Assembly: GCF_015352445.1 (NCBI RefSeq)
Contig: NZ_JADKPO010000009.1
Location: 62,001 to 126,000 of the forward strand
Reading direction: 5' to 3'
Source of the DNA: Nocardioides agariphilus
Lineage (GTDB): Bacteria > Actinomycetota > Actinomycetes > Propionibacteriales > Nocardioidaceae
DNA length: 64,000 nucleotides
In this document: positions 46,763 through 54,062 of the stretch, in pieces
Numbering within the stretch: the stretch's first letter is position 1
Layout: the number at the start of each line of letters is the position of its first letter
The notes under the pieces: generated by a model
What the model was told of the DNA's origin: nothing
What the model saw: the letters and a program-made list of their open reading frames with translations, nothing else
Database searches by the model: none
Made by a program: the position numbers and the translations under genes

Positions 46763-48322
46763 CTAGTGCCGGACAATGACGACCACCTTCTTGCGGGCTC
46801 TGGTGTTGCCGACGCTATCGGTGGTGATCAGCTTGACCGTGTATCGGCCGGGCGCCCTGAAGGTGTGGCGTACCTTCCGCCCCTGGGCCGTACCTCCGTC
46901 GCCGAAGGACCACACCACGGAGACGACCTTCGACCAGGTGTCGACGATCGTGGCCGAGAACCTCAGTCGCGTGCCGACCGTTCCTCTCGCCGGCACCGAG
47001 AACTGCGAGATGGACGGCGGCGCTGCGTCCAGCGGCGATGCGTGGATGACGTAGTGGCTTGCGTCCCATCGTCTGCTCACCACGACGGCGTCCCCGTCGC
47101 CGTCTACGGCAACGCGCGGCTGGGTGGCGTTCTCCTCGGCCAGGGGCGCGATCCGGGTAGCTGCCTTGAAGGTGTGCGCACCCTTGCTCGTCGTGGCCCA
47201 CACCGTGTCTCGCGTCTCGGTAGGGGAGACGAGGGACCAGGTGATGACCGTGCGGCCAGCCGGCCCAGCTGCGACGGCAGGGTTCCATGCGTCCTGCTCC
47301 GGGTCGGACAGTGCCTTGGGCTCGCTCCAGGACTCCCCGAGTCGGCGCACCGAGGCCATCACGATGTTGGTGGGGTCTGCCTGTTCCACCCATACGGCGG
47401 TCAGCGTCCCGGCAGTGTCGACCGCAACGTCGGGAAGTGCTCGCTGCCCATTCGTGGCCGACACGTCCTTCACCGGACCCCAGGTGCCGGCGACGTTGCG
47501 GGTGCGCGTCTGGATGACGGCGTTGGACACGCCGTCGAACAGCCGCCAGATCGCGGTGACCCTGCCCTGACGATCGATCACCACGGAGGCGTCCTGAGCG
47601 TCCCCCGCTCCCGACAGCGGCGCAGGATCACTCCACGCTCCGGTCTTCGAGCGTACCGATGCGGTGAGCACGCTGTCGCCGCTGGTGCGGTCGCGCCACA
47701 CGACGGCGACCAGCCCGGCACCCATCGCGACCTCGGGATCGAACTGCTCGGCGGCGGGCGCGATCGTCTTGGTGTTCCACTGCCTGCCCGGCCTGCGATA
47801 GGCGACTCGGATCAGGTAGTCCGAGGTCGCCGGCACTGACTCGTACCAGGTCACGGCCGTGTTGCCGGCCTCCTCGGCGATCCGGGCGTGGAAGGCGCTC
47901 TCGTCAGACAGTGGGGTCGCGGTGTCCCAGGTACCTGCCGCCGACCGGGTCCTGGCCGTGATCACGCCCGAGAACGACTCGGTGTCGCGCCAGATCATCG
48001 TCGACCTGCCCTTGTCGTCGACCGCGACGTAGGCCTCCTGCGTGAAGTGCCTGGGATCGCTGACGGTCACGGCTTCGCCCCATGGCCGGCCAGCCGGCCG
48101 CCAGACGGCCTGGGCGTAGCCGTCGGTGTTGGTGCTCCAGACCGCCATGGTGTCGCCGCGCGCGTTCATGTCGACCTGTTGCCAGGTGCTGTCGAGGGCG
48201 GGATCGGAGACAGGCGTCGGCGGCTTGATCCACGTGGGAGCTGCTTGGGCGGGCACCGCGAGAAGACCAGCACCCAGGAGGGCGACGACGAGCAGCGACG
48301 TACGGCGGGTCCCGGGGGTCAT
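46763..48322 (-). CDS. Secreted propeller-repeat/PKD protein, paralogue 2
   Basis: A 519-residue exported protein. The signal peptide ends VPAQA at about residue 28, and the mature part begins APTWIKPPTPVSD. Eight repeats with strands such as MNARGDTMAVW, VDDKGRSTMIW, IDRQGRVTAIW and VDTAGTLTAVW fill residues 40-420. The PKD domain contains VVWSFGDGGTAQGRKVRH and TDSVGNTRARK. ATG 48322 overlaps the stop of paralogue 1 (ATGA). Sequence differs strongly from its paralogues outside the strand consensus, so the duplications are old. Function unknown; extracellular binding or adhesion is likely. Confidence 0.85.
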   Translation of the reverse strand: MTPGTRRTSLLVVALLGAGLLAVPAQAAPTWIKPPTPVSDPALDSTWQQVDMNARGDTMAVWSTNTDGYAQAVWRPAGRPWGEAVTVSDPRHFTQEAYVAVDDKGRSTMIWRDTESFSGVITARTRSAAGTWDTATPLSDESAFHARIAEEAGNTAVTWYESVPATSDYLIRVAYRRPGRQWNTKTIAPAAEQFDPEVAMGAGLVAVVWRDRTSGDSVLTASVRSKTGAWSDPAPLSGAGDAQDASVVIDRQGRVTAIWRLFDGVSNAVIQTRTRNVAGTWGPVKDVSATNGQRALPDVAVDTAGTLTAVWVEQADPTNIVMASVRRLGESWSEPKALSDPEQDAWNPAVAAGPAGRTVITWSLVSPTETRDTVWATTSKGAHTFKAATRIAPLAEENATQPRVAVDGDGDAVVVSRRWDASHYVIHASPLDAAPPSISQFSVPARGTVGTRLRFSATIVDTWSKVVSVVWSFGDGGTAQGRKVRHTFRAPGRYTVKLITTDSVGNTRARKKVVVIVRH

Positions 48323-49896
48323 CGGCCAACCCTCACGATCTTCGAACGCGTCGTGACGTTGCCGACCGCGTCCCTGATCGTCAGCTTCACGCGATAGGTG
48401 CCGGGCCTTGCGTAGGCGTGGCTCGTCGTCCGCCCCTTCGCCTTGGTGCCGTCGCCGAACCTCCACTGGTACGACGCGATCTTCGACCAGGTGTCCTTCG
48501 CCTTGACCGAGAACCGGGCCGAGGACCTGGGCAGAGCCGAGCCCGGCACCGTCAGGCTCGAGACCACTGGGCCTGCGCGGTCGAGGGCGCGAACCCTCAC
48601 GCGCCGCGCCTGGGTGGAGGTCTCCTCGTACGCGACGACCGCGTTGCCGCCCGCGTCGACGCCGATCGAGTGCACCGGATCGAGCGAGGGCAGGCTGTCC
48701 GAGCCCAGGTCCTTCGTGCTGGACCACGCCCCGCCCGCCGTCCGCCGCACGATCTGGAGCGTGTAGGTCGGCACCAGGTGCCACATGACGTATGTCGAGC
48801 CGTCGGGTGCTACGCCGGTCGCGATGCTGGCGGCGTTGTAGGCCTCATCGGACAACGACACCGCAGCGGACCAGCCGCCCTGCGAGCGGACTGACGCGCG
48901 CACCACGAAGAACCCGCCGCGGTACTCGGTCCAGGCCGCGACGGTCTGGCCCTTCGCCGTGGTGGTGACCACCTGGACGGTCACGAAGTTGGCCGGGTCG
49001 GACAGGGGTTCGGGTGTGCTCCACGCGCCGGTGGGTGTCGAGCTCGACACATACGTGTCGTGGGACCCCGAGTCGTATCGGCCGAAGACAATGGTCGCGT
49101 TGCCCAGGTTGTCGACGGTGACCTGCGGGTTGTTGTTGGCGTCTTGGCCCGACTCCGAGACCTGCTGCGGCGTCGACCAGGTGCCTCCGGACGGACGCCG
49201 GCTGGCCCAGATGACGGAGTGGACGCCGTCGTTGCTCATCCACGTCGCGACGGTCATTCCCGACTTCCTGTCGGCGGCGACCGCAGGCGACACGCTTCCG
49301 TAGGCGAGGTTCGACAGTGTCTTGGCCAGGGACCAGTAGCCACCCGGTGCCAGGGTGCTGGTGCTGACGGCGTACTTGCCCGAACGCAGCTGAAGCCAGA
49401 CCGCGGTCACCTGCCCACTGTGGTCGACCGCGACGCGTGGAGCCCCGAGGTCGGACAGCCCGACGAGGGTGGGGCTGCTCCAGCTGCCGCCGAGCTTGCG
49501 TCGCGCCGACTCGATCTGGTCGTGTTCGCCCGGCGCGCTGGCCCACCAGACCGCCGTCACCGTGCCCTTGTCGTCGACCACGACATCGGCGCCCTGGGCG
49601 TAGTGGTCGAGGTCGGAGACGGTCTGAGGCTCGCTCCAGGTGCCGCCGGCCGGACGGTGGGCCGCTTCCAGCAGCCCGACACCGCTCGCGGAGCGCAGCC
49701 AGACGGCCGTGGCGTTGCCGAAGCGGTCGACAACCACCTTGGCCCCGAGTGTCGCCATGAAGTCGGGGCCAGACACGGTCTTGGCAGCAAGCCAGGTCGG
49801 CGAAGCCTGTGCCGGAGCCGAGGCCATCGAGCAGCTGATCGCAGCCGTCGCGACAACCAAGCCGAGCAGGGACTGGAACCGCGAACGTCTGGCCAT
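48319..49896 (-). CDS. Secreted propeller-repeat/PKD protein, paralogue 1
   Basis: A 525-residue protein, first of the six-gene run. The signal peptide covers about residues 1-33 (ending APAQA), and the mature part starts SPTWLAAKTVSGPD. Eight repeats follow, with strands VDRFGNATAVW, VDDKGTVTAVW, VDHSGQVTAVW and VDNLGNATIVF among them. The C-terminal PKD domain has YQWRFGDGTKAKGRTTSH and RDAVGNVTTRSK. ATG 49896 lies downstream of two adjacent hairpins that separate it from the methyltransferase gene upstream, so the operon promoter is probably at 49897-49965 or beyond. Its own function is unknown. Confidence 0.85.
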   Translation of the reverse strand: MARRSRFQSLLGLVVATAAISCSMASAPAQASPTWLAAKTVSGPDFMATLGAKVVVDRFGNATAVWLRSASGVGLLEAAHRPAGGTWSEPQTVSDLDHYAQGADVVVDDKGTVTAVWWASAPGEHDQIESARRKLGGSWSSPTLVGLSDLGAPRVAVDHSGQVTAVWLQLRSGKYAVSTSTLAPGGYWSLAKTLSNLAYGSVSPAVAADRKSGMTVATWMSNDGVHSVIWASRRPSGGTWSTPQQVSESGQDANNNPQVTVDNLGNATIVFGRYDSGSHDTYVSSSTPTGAWSTPEPLSDPANFVTVQVVTTTAKGQTVAAWTEYRGGFFVVRASVRSQGGWSAAVSLSDEAYNAASIATGVAPDGSTYVMWHLVPTYTLQIVRRTAGGAWSSTKDLGSDSLPSLDPVHSIGVDAGGNAVVAYEETSTQARRVRVRALDRAGPVVSSLTVPGSALPRSSARFSVKAKDTWSKIASYQWRFGDGTKAKGRTTSHAYARPGTYRVKLTIRDAVGNVTTRSKIVRVGR

Positions 49897-49936
49897 CGGG
49901 ACCCCCTCATGGGTGCCACGAACGGCTGGTCGGCAC

Positions 49937-49956
49937 CCGGGGTCAGCAAACCCCGG
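49937..49956 (-). promoter_or_regulatory. Hairpin in the leader of the secreted-protein operon
   Basis: CCGGGGT (49937-49943) and ACCCCGG (49950-49956) form a 7-bp stem with a 6-base loop, 41 bases before the start of paralogue 1. It could be an attenuator or an mRNA-stabilising element. Confidence 0.4.
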
Positions 49957-49964
49957 CTTCCGGG

Positions 49965-49989
49965 CCGCCGCCACAACCCCGGGCGGCGG
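49965..49989 (-). terminator. GC-rich hairpin after the methyltransferase gene
   Basis: CCGCCGCC (49965-49972) and GGCGGCGG (49982-49989) form an 8-bp stem with a 9-base loop, 11 bases after the methyltransferase stop on the minus strand. It probably limits read-through into the secreted-protein operon. Confidence 0.5.
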
Positions 49990-49999
49990 TCTAGTCGGG

Positions 50000-50875
50000 T
50001 CAGCGGAAGTCGATGAGCAGCATGTCGGTGTCGGTGCCGTCGGAGGGTCCGGACCCGTTGGCCTCCTGATCGGAGACATCGGAGTCACCCGTGGGCTCGT
50101 CCCGGGGGGCGACAGGGACGCGGAAGCAGCGGGTGACATAGGGCAGCTGCATGCCGTCCATGCCGCGCCCGAAGTCGTCGTAGAACGCAAGTACCTCGGC
50201 GAGCTTGGCGGCGCGCCCCTCCTCGTCGAGGACAGCCACGTTGGAGCGTGACAAGACGAGGTCCTGGATGCTCTTGCGATCGATCTGCTGCCAGTGGCTG
50301 AAGGTGGCCTGATCGACATCCCCGAACAGCGCGCTGTCGGCCAGCACGGCGGCCGGCTCGTCGAGCTGCTCCTGGGTACCGATGATCCGGCCGAGGCGCC
50401 GCACCCACGGGATCGACTCGTCGCGCGTGTTCCACACCAGGGCCAGATGACCGCCGGGCTTCAGCACGCGCGCGATCTCGGGAAGTGCGCGGTCGAGGTC
50501 GAACCAGTGGAAGGCCTGTGCCGCCACCACGACGTCGTAGGCCTGCGCTCCCACGGGCAGGTCCTCGGCAGACGCGACGATCGTCCGGACCTCCGGCAGG
50601 TTGCGGGTCAGCCGCTCCAACATCGTCTGGTCGGGGTCGGTGGCCAGGACGTCGTGGCCGAGCTCGGCCAGCAGTGCGGTGAGCTTGCCGGTGCCGGCAC
50701 CGAGCTCGAGTACGGTCGCTGCCTGCTGCCCGACCAGCCACTCGACGGCCTCACGCGGGTACGTCGGGCGGGCCCGGTCGTAGGCATCGACCACGCCTCC
50801 GAAGGAGTGCGCCCAATCCGGCTGCTCCCCGGTACCCACCTCGGGACTCACCTCGTGACTCACCTCGTGACTCAT
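50000..50875 (-). CDS. Class I SAM-dependent methyltransferase
   Basis: A 291-residue methyltransferase. Motif I is VLELGAGTGKLTALLAELG, then LATDPDQTMLE (motif II) and VVVAAQAFHWFD, which is the methyltransferase-11 type layout seen in UbiE and Tam-like enzymes. The C-terminal 35 residues are acidic and low in complexity. The ATG at 50875 reads MSHEVSHEVSPEVG, produced by 12-base direct repeats; a start further in cannot be excluded. Substrate unknown. It is divergent from the Fic-like gene with 68 bases between starts. Confidence 0.9.
   Translation of the reverse strand: MSHEVSHEVSPEVGTGEQPDWAHSFGGVVDAYDRARPTYPREAVEWLVGQQAATVLELGAGTGKLTALLAELGHDVLATDPDQTMLERLTRNLPEVRTIVASAEDLPVGAQAYDVVVAAQAFHWFDLDRALPEIARVLKPGGHLALVWNTRDESIPWVRRLGRIIGTQEQLDEPAAVLADSALFGDVDQATFSHWQQIDRKSIQDLVLSRSNVAVLDEEGRAAKLAEVLAFYDDFGRGMDGMQLPYVTRCFRVPVAPRDEPTGDSDVSDQEANGSGPSDGTDTDMLLIDFR
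50847..50870 (-). repeat. 12-base tandem repeat at the methyltransferase start
   Basis: CTCACCTCGTGA occurs twice in a row and is followed by a partial third copy that holds the start codon. It encodes SHEV repeats. Slippage here would lengthen or shorten the N-terminus in steps of four residues without a frameshift. Confidence 0.8.
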
Positions 50876-50943
50876 CAGGGGCGACCTTACCGGCGGGCGC
50901 CCGGAGAACCGGGTCCTGAGGCACACGACCCAACAGGGAGACT

Positions 50944-51657
50944 GTGCGCGTGACGGATCCGCTGGCGCCGCTGATGCGGCTCGAGGGCGTGCCATCGGCG
51001 TTCACGGCTGCGCGCGACGGGATCGACGCGCTGCTGCGCGACCGGGGACTTCGGCGTACCTCCTCGGAGCAGACCGCCGAGTCGCTGCTGGTGGGTGCCC
51101 ATGCCTCCGCGGTGCTGGAGGGGTCGACGTCGTCCCTGGACGACGTACGCATCGGTGCCGGTGACGAGGTCGCGGCCGACGCCGTGCGGGTGTCGGTGCA
51201 CCTGCTCTCGTTGGTGCCCACGCTGCGTACGTCGCCCCTGCAGGCGCTGGCCCGGTTGCACGCCCTCGCGTCGGGGTCCGAGGACTCCGGGCGGCCACGC
51301 GATGCGGACTCGCTCGGGCGTGTGCAAGCCCTCGGGCGCCTGCTGTCCGGCGAGACCTCAGCTCCGGCTCTCCTCGTGGCCGCCGTCGTGCACGCGGACC
51401 TCGCCACCGTCGCGCCCTTCCCCTCCCACAACGGGATCGTGGCCCGGGCTGCCGAGCGCCTGGTCTGGGTCTCTCGCGGTGTCGACGAGCGTTCGGTGCT
51501 GGTGCCAGAGGCTGGGCACCTCGCACTTCGGGCGGCGTACGAGTCGAACCTGCGGGCCTACCGCGACGGGGGCCCCGCCGGCGTACACGCCTGGCTGAGG
51601 TACGCAGCCGAGGCCGCGGTCAAGGGCGCCGAGGCGAGCCCCTTGGTCGCGCGGTAG
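50944..51657 (+). CDS. Fic-fold protein lacking the catalytic histidine
   Basis: A 237-residue protein in the position of Rv3662c and SCO3559. An N-terminal helix HASAVLEGSTSSLDDV matches the (S/T)xxxE(G/N) inhibitory motif of Fic proteins (Ser55, Glu59). The Fic active-site loop HPFxDGNGR is recognisable as APFPSHNGI at residues 157-165, with His, Gly and Arg replaced by Ala, His and Ile. AMPylation by the normal mechanism is therefore unlikely; it may be a pseudoenzyme or binding protein. Older annotations call such proteins oxidoreductases without support. GTG 50944 or GTG 50950 may start it. Confidence 0.7.
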   Translation: MRVTDPLAPLMRLEGVPSAFTAARDGIDALLRDRGLRRTSSEQTAESLLVGAHASAVLEGSTSSLDDVRIGAGDEVAADAVRVSVHLLSLVPTLRTSPLQALARLHALASGSEDSGRPRDADSLGRVQALGRLLSGETSAPALLVAAVVHADLATVAPFPSHNGIVARAAERLVWVSRGVDERSVLVPEAGHLALRAAYESNLRAYRDGGPAGVHAWLRYAAEAAVKGAEASPLVAR

Positions 51658-51770
51658 GCGCTGGCGCGCGTCCCTGCTCCTGCGCGACGAACGGAGCGAG
51701 CTCTGCGAGCGCAGTGAGGAGGAAGGAGCAGGGTCATAGCGCACCAGCAGGCGAGCTCCGCTCGCCCATC

Positions 51771-51815
51771 AGAAATGCAGCGGCACTCGTCCTCATCGAA
51801 GGCGAATGCCGCTGC
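51771..51815 (-). terminator. Intrinsic terminator of the candidate small RNA
   Basis: On the minus strand GCAGCGGCA pairs with TGCCGCTGC (51807-51815 and 51777-51785) around a 21-base loop, followed by ATTTCT. This is one of the few terminators in the window with a T-rich tail. It also faces the Fic-like gene, whose plus-strand transcript could use the hairpin. Confidence 0.6.
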
Positions 51816-51952
51816 TGACACGCGAAACCGATGGCTACCAGGCGTGCAACACCTCAACTGCTGCCTCGGGAGGATCCCGGTGGCTCGCGCCCTGTAGGAA
51901 GGGTAGTTCGCCGCGTGGGTACCCGGTTCGCGTGCGGGTCTATGGAGTTGGT
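51771..51952 (-). ncRNA. Candidate Ms1/6S-like small RNA
   Basis: No protein is encoded in the 406-base gap 51658-52063, yet the minus strand has a promoter (51959-51987), a rod-like structure and a terminator (51771-51815). CACGCGAACCG (51924-51934) pairs with CGGTTTCGCGTG (51819-51830) with one bulged base. Inside lie a second stem (CAGGGCG about 51894-51888 with CGCCTG 51844-51839) and a hairpin CGGGATCCTCCCG, leaving internal loops as in 6S RNA. The gap lies between the Rv3662c/SCO3559-like and Rv3661/SCO3558-like genes, where Ms1 (MTS2823) and Streptomyces 6S-like scr3559 are encoded, as I recall. Ms1 binds core RNA polymerase. Ends are approximate. Confidence 0.6.
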
Positions 51953-51958
51953 GACTCC

Positions 51959-51987
51959 GTTCTACGCCGGTCCCACAGGGGCTTCAA
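51959..51987 (-). promoter_or_regulatory. Promoter of the candidate small RNA
   Basis: On the minus strand, -35 TTGAAG (51987-51982) and -10 TAGAAC (51964-51959) are 17 bases apart, a good housekeeping-sigma layout. Transcription would begin near 51952. Confidence 0.5.
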
Positions 51988-52063
51988 GCCTTGACTTTCC
52001 CGGTGTTTGGTGGGGCACGGGGAACCCGCAGGTCACACGCTCGTCGGGCGGGGCAAGTCCGGG

Positions 52064-52894
52064 TCAGGCAGTGAGACGACGCCGCCGGAGGCTGGACCAC
52101 AGCACCCAGCCCATGGCGCCGACACTTCCCAGGGCGAGCGCTGCCAGAGCCGAGCGCGCCGGTGGCAGACGGCTGCGGAGGGCTACCGGGCGGGTGAACA
52201 CGAGGATCGGCCAGCCGCGGTCGGCAGCGATGCGGCGCAGCTCCTTGTCGGGGTTGACCGCATGCGGGTGGCCAACGGCCTCCAGCATCGGCACATCGGT
52301 GACCGAGTCGCTGTAGGCGAAGCTGCGCTCGAGGTCGTAGCCGCGCTCGTCGGCAAGGGCGCGGATCGCGCGGGCCTTCTCCTCGGCGTAGGCGTAGTAC
52401 TCGATGGTTCCGGTGTACTTCCCGTCGACGATCTCGAGCTGGGTCGCGATGACGTCGTCGGCGCCGAGCATGGCCCCGATCGGGCCGACGACCTCCGCGC
52501 CGCTGGCCGAGACCACGATCACGTCGCGACCCAGCGCACGGTGCTCCTCCATCAGGGACACGGCCTCGTCGTACACGATCGGGTCGACGATGTGGTGCAG
52601 GGTCTCCGCCACGATCTCGCGGACGTTGGCCACGTCCCACCCGGCCACGAGCTGCGACATGAACTGACGCATCTTCTCCATCTGGTCGTGGTCGGCACCG
52701 CCGACGAGATAGACGAACTGCGAGTACGCCGATCGCAGCATCGCGCGCCGGGAGATGAGTCCCCCCGCTTGGAACGGCTTGCTGAACGCGTGCGAGCTCG
52801 ACCTGGCGATGATGGTCTTGTCGAGGTCGAAGAAGGCTGCGGTAGGGCGGCCTCCTCCTCGCTCGGGCATGCCGTCATGGTAGGTCGCCGCCAT
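52064..52894 (-). CDS. HAD-IB family hydrolase (SerB-like)
   Basis: A 276-residue HAD phosphatase. Motif I is AAFFDLDKTII (about residue 23), motif II VIVVSASGAEVVG, and motif III/IV SFAYSDSVTDVPMLEAVG. A helical cap between residues 40 and 110 and a C-terminal membrane helix (LAALALGSVGAMGWVLW) with basic tail distinguish it from phosphoserine phosphatase SerB. It may act on a phosphorylated lipid or small metabolite at the membrane. ATG 52894 is used; ATG 52870 would shorten it by 8 residues. It is divergent from the Tad pilus operon and matches Rv3661/SCO3558 in position. Confidence 0.88.
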   Translation of the reverse strand: MAATYHDGMPERGGGRPTAAFFDLDKTIIARSSSHAFSKPFQAGGLISRRAMLRSAYSQFVYLVGGADHDQMEKMRQFMSQLVAGWDVANVREIVAETLHHIVDPIVYDEAVSLMEEHRALGRDVIVVSASGAEVVGPIGAMLGADDVIATQLEIVDGKYTGTIEYYAYAEEKARAIRALADERGYDLERSFAYSDSVTDVPMLEAVGHPHAVNPDKELRRIAADRGWPILVFTRPVALRSRLPPARSALAALALGSVGAMGWVLWSSLRRRRLTA

Positions 52895-53015
52895 CCTCGC
52901 CCCGGGGACCTCGGGGGCCCGCTTGTCGTCCACAGCTTCCATCCGGGACTGCGCTGTCCACAGCTGCGAGGTCGCGCGGGTGAACGGCCCCGTATCGCGC
53001 GGAAGTCTTCTGGTC

Positions 53016-54062
53016 ATGGATGCCCCGCTCTTCGTGACCGACGACCCGACCCTGCTCGACGAGCTCCAGCGGCTGGCGGCCGCTGCGGGAGTGACGCCGG
53101 CCCTGGCGCGCGATGAGGCGTCGGCGCTCAGCGCCTGGGGGCTGGCCCCGCTCGTCTTCGTCGGCACCGACCTGGCCAAGCCCCTGAGCCGGGTCCGGCC
53201 ACCTCGGCGCGGGGGTGTCCACGTCGTGGGCTGCGGGGGCGTGCCCGGCGACGTCTTCCGCACGGCGCTCGCCATCGGCGCCGAGAACGTCGCCGAGCTC
53301 CCGCAGTCCTCCGGCTGGGTGGCCGAGCTGATGGCCGACGTCAGCGACGGCGCGCCGCAGGGTTCGGTGACGGTCGGCGTGATCGGGGGTTCGGGCGGGT
53401 CAGGCGCCTCGACGTTCGCCGCGGCGCTGGGTCAGATGGCCGCCCGCTCGGGCAGTGCTGTCGTGATCGACGCCGACCCGCTCGGACCGGGGGCCGACCG
53501 GGTGCTGGGGCTCGATGACCACGAGGGCATCCGCTGGGACGCGCTGTGCCAGACAACGGGGCGGTTCAGCGGCCGGTCCCTGCGTGAAGCGCTGCCGAGT
53601 CGCGACGGACTCGGGGTCCTGACCTGGGTGCCGGGACCCCAAGGCACCCTCCAAGCCTTCGCCGTGCGCAACGCGGTCGCGGCGGCCCAGCGCGGCCACG
53701 ACACCGTGGTGATCGACCTCCCGCGAACCGTCGACGCCGTGGTGGAGGAGCTGGTCGCGCGCTGCGACCGCGTGTTCGTGCTGACGGTGCCCACCGTGGC
53801 CGGCCTCGCTTCGGCCGCCCGGCTGTGCGCGCGCTTCCGCGACCCACGGCCCTTGCGGCTGGTGCTGCGGGGCGACGACGTCGACGCGCATGCGGTCACT
53901 CGGCTGACGGGCATCCCCGTGGCGGCGCGGATGCCCGACCAGCGTGGACTGGGGGAGGTGCTCGACCTCGGTCTGGGTCCCGTCCGTTCGGCTCGGGGAC
54001 CGTTGGGGCGCACGGCTCTCGGGTTGCTGGCCGGGCTGGCGCCGGTCCGCCGGGCGGCATGA
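53016..54062 (+). CDS. Ssd/CpaE-like septum-site or pilus ATPase
   Basis: A 348-residue MinD/CpaE-like protein. An N-terminal receiver-like segment (residues 1-110, LFVTDDPTLLDELQRL) precedes the P-loop-like GVIGGSGGSGASTFAAAL, which lacks the usual lysines of MinD. AVVIDADPLGPGADRVLG and TVVIDLPRTVDAVVEEL are the other family blocks. This matches Rv3660c (Ssd). It probably positions the Tad secretion machinery or affects division. ATG 53016 is used. It overlaps the tadA start by 4 bases and is the first gene of the Tad operon. Confidence 0.9.
   Translation: MDAPLFVTDDPTLLDELQRLAAAAGVTPALARDEASALSAWGLAPLVFVGTDLAKPLSRVRPPRRGGVHVVGCGGVPGDVFRTALAIGAENVAELPQSSGWVAELMADVSDGAPQGSVTVGVIGGSGGSGASTFAAALGQMAARSGSAVVIDADPLGPGADRVLGLDDHEGIRWDALCQTTGRFSGRSLREALPSRDGLGVLTWVPGPQGTLQAFAVRNAVAAAQRGHDTVVIDLPRTVDAVVEELVARCDRVFVLTVPTVAGLASAARLCARFRDPRPLRLVLRGDDVDAHAVTRLTGIPVAARMPDQRGLGEVLDLGLGPVRSARGPLGRTALGLLAGLAPVRRAA

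Noticed and set aside
45128-47839. 903-codon open frame on the plus strand across the PKD paralogues
   Set aside because: Despite its length it has no signal peptide or domain, is antisense to three genes with signal peptides and PKD motifs, and is a GC-rich mirror frame.
51658-52063. Small protein genes in the gap between the Fic-like and HAD genes
   Set aside because: Short frames here lack ribosome sites and family similarity; the promoter, pairing arms and terminator fit an RNA gene better.
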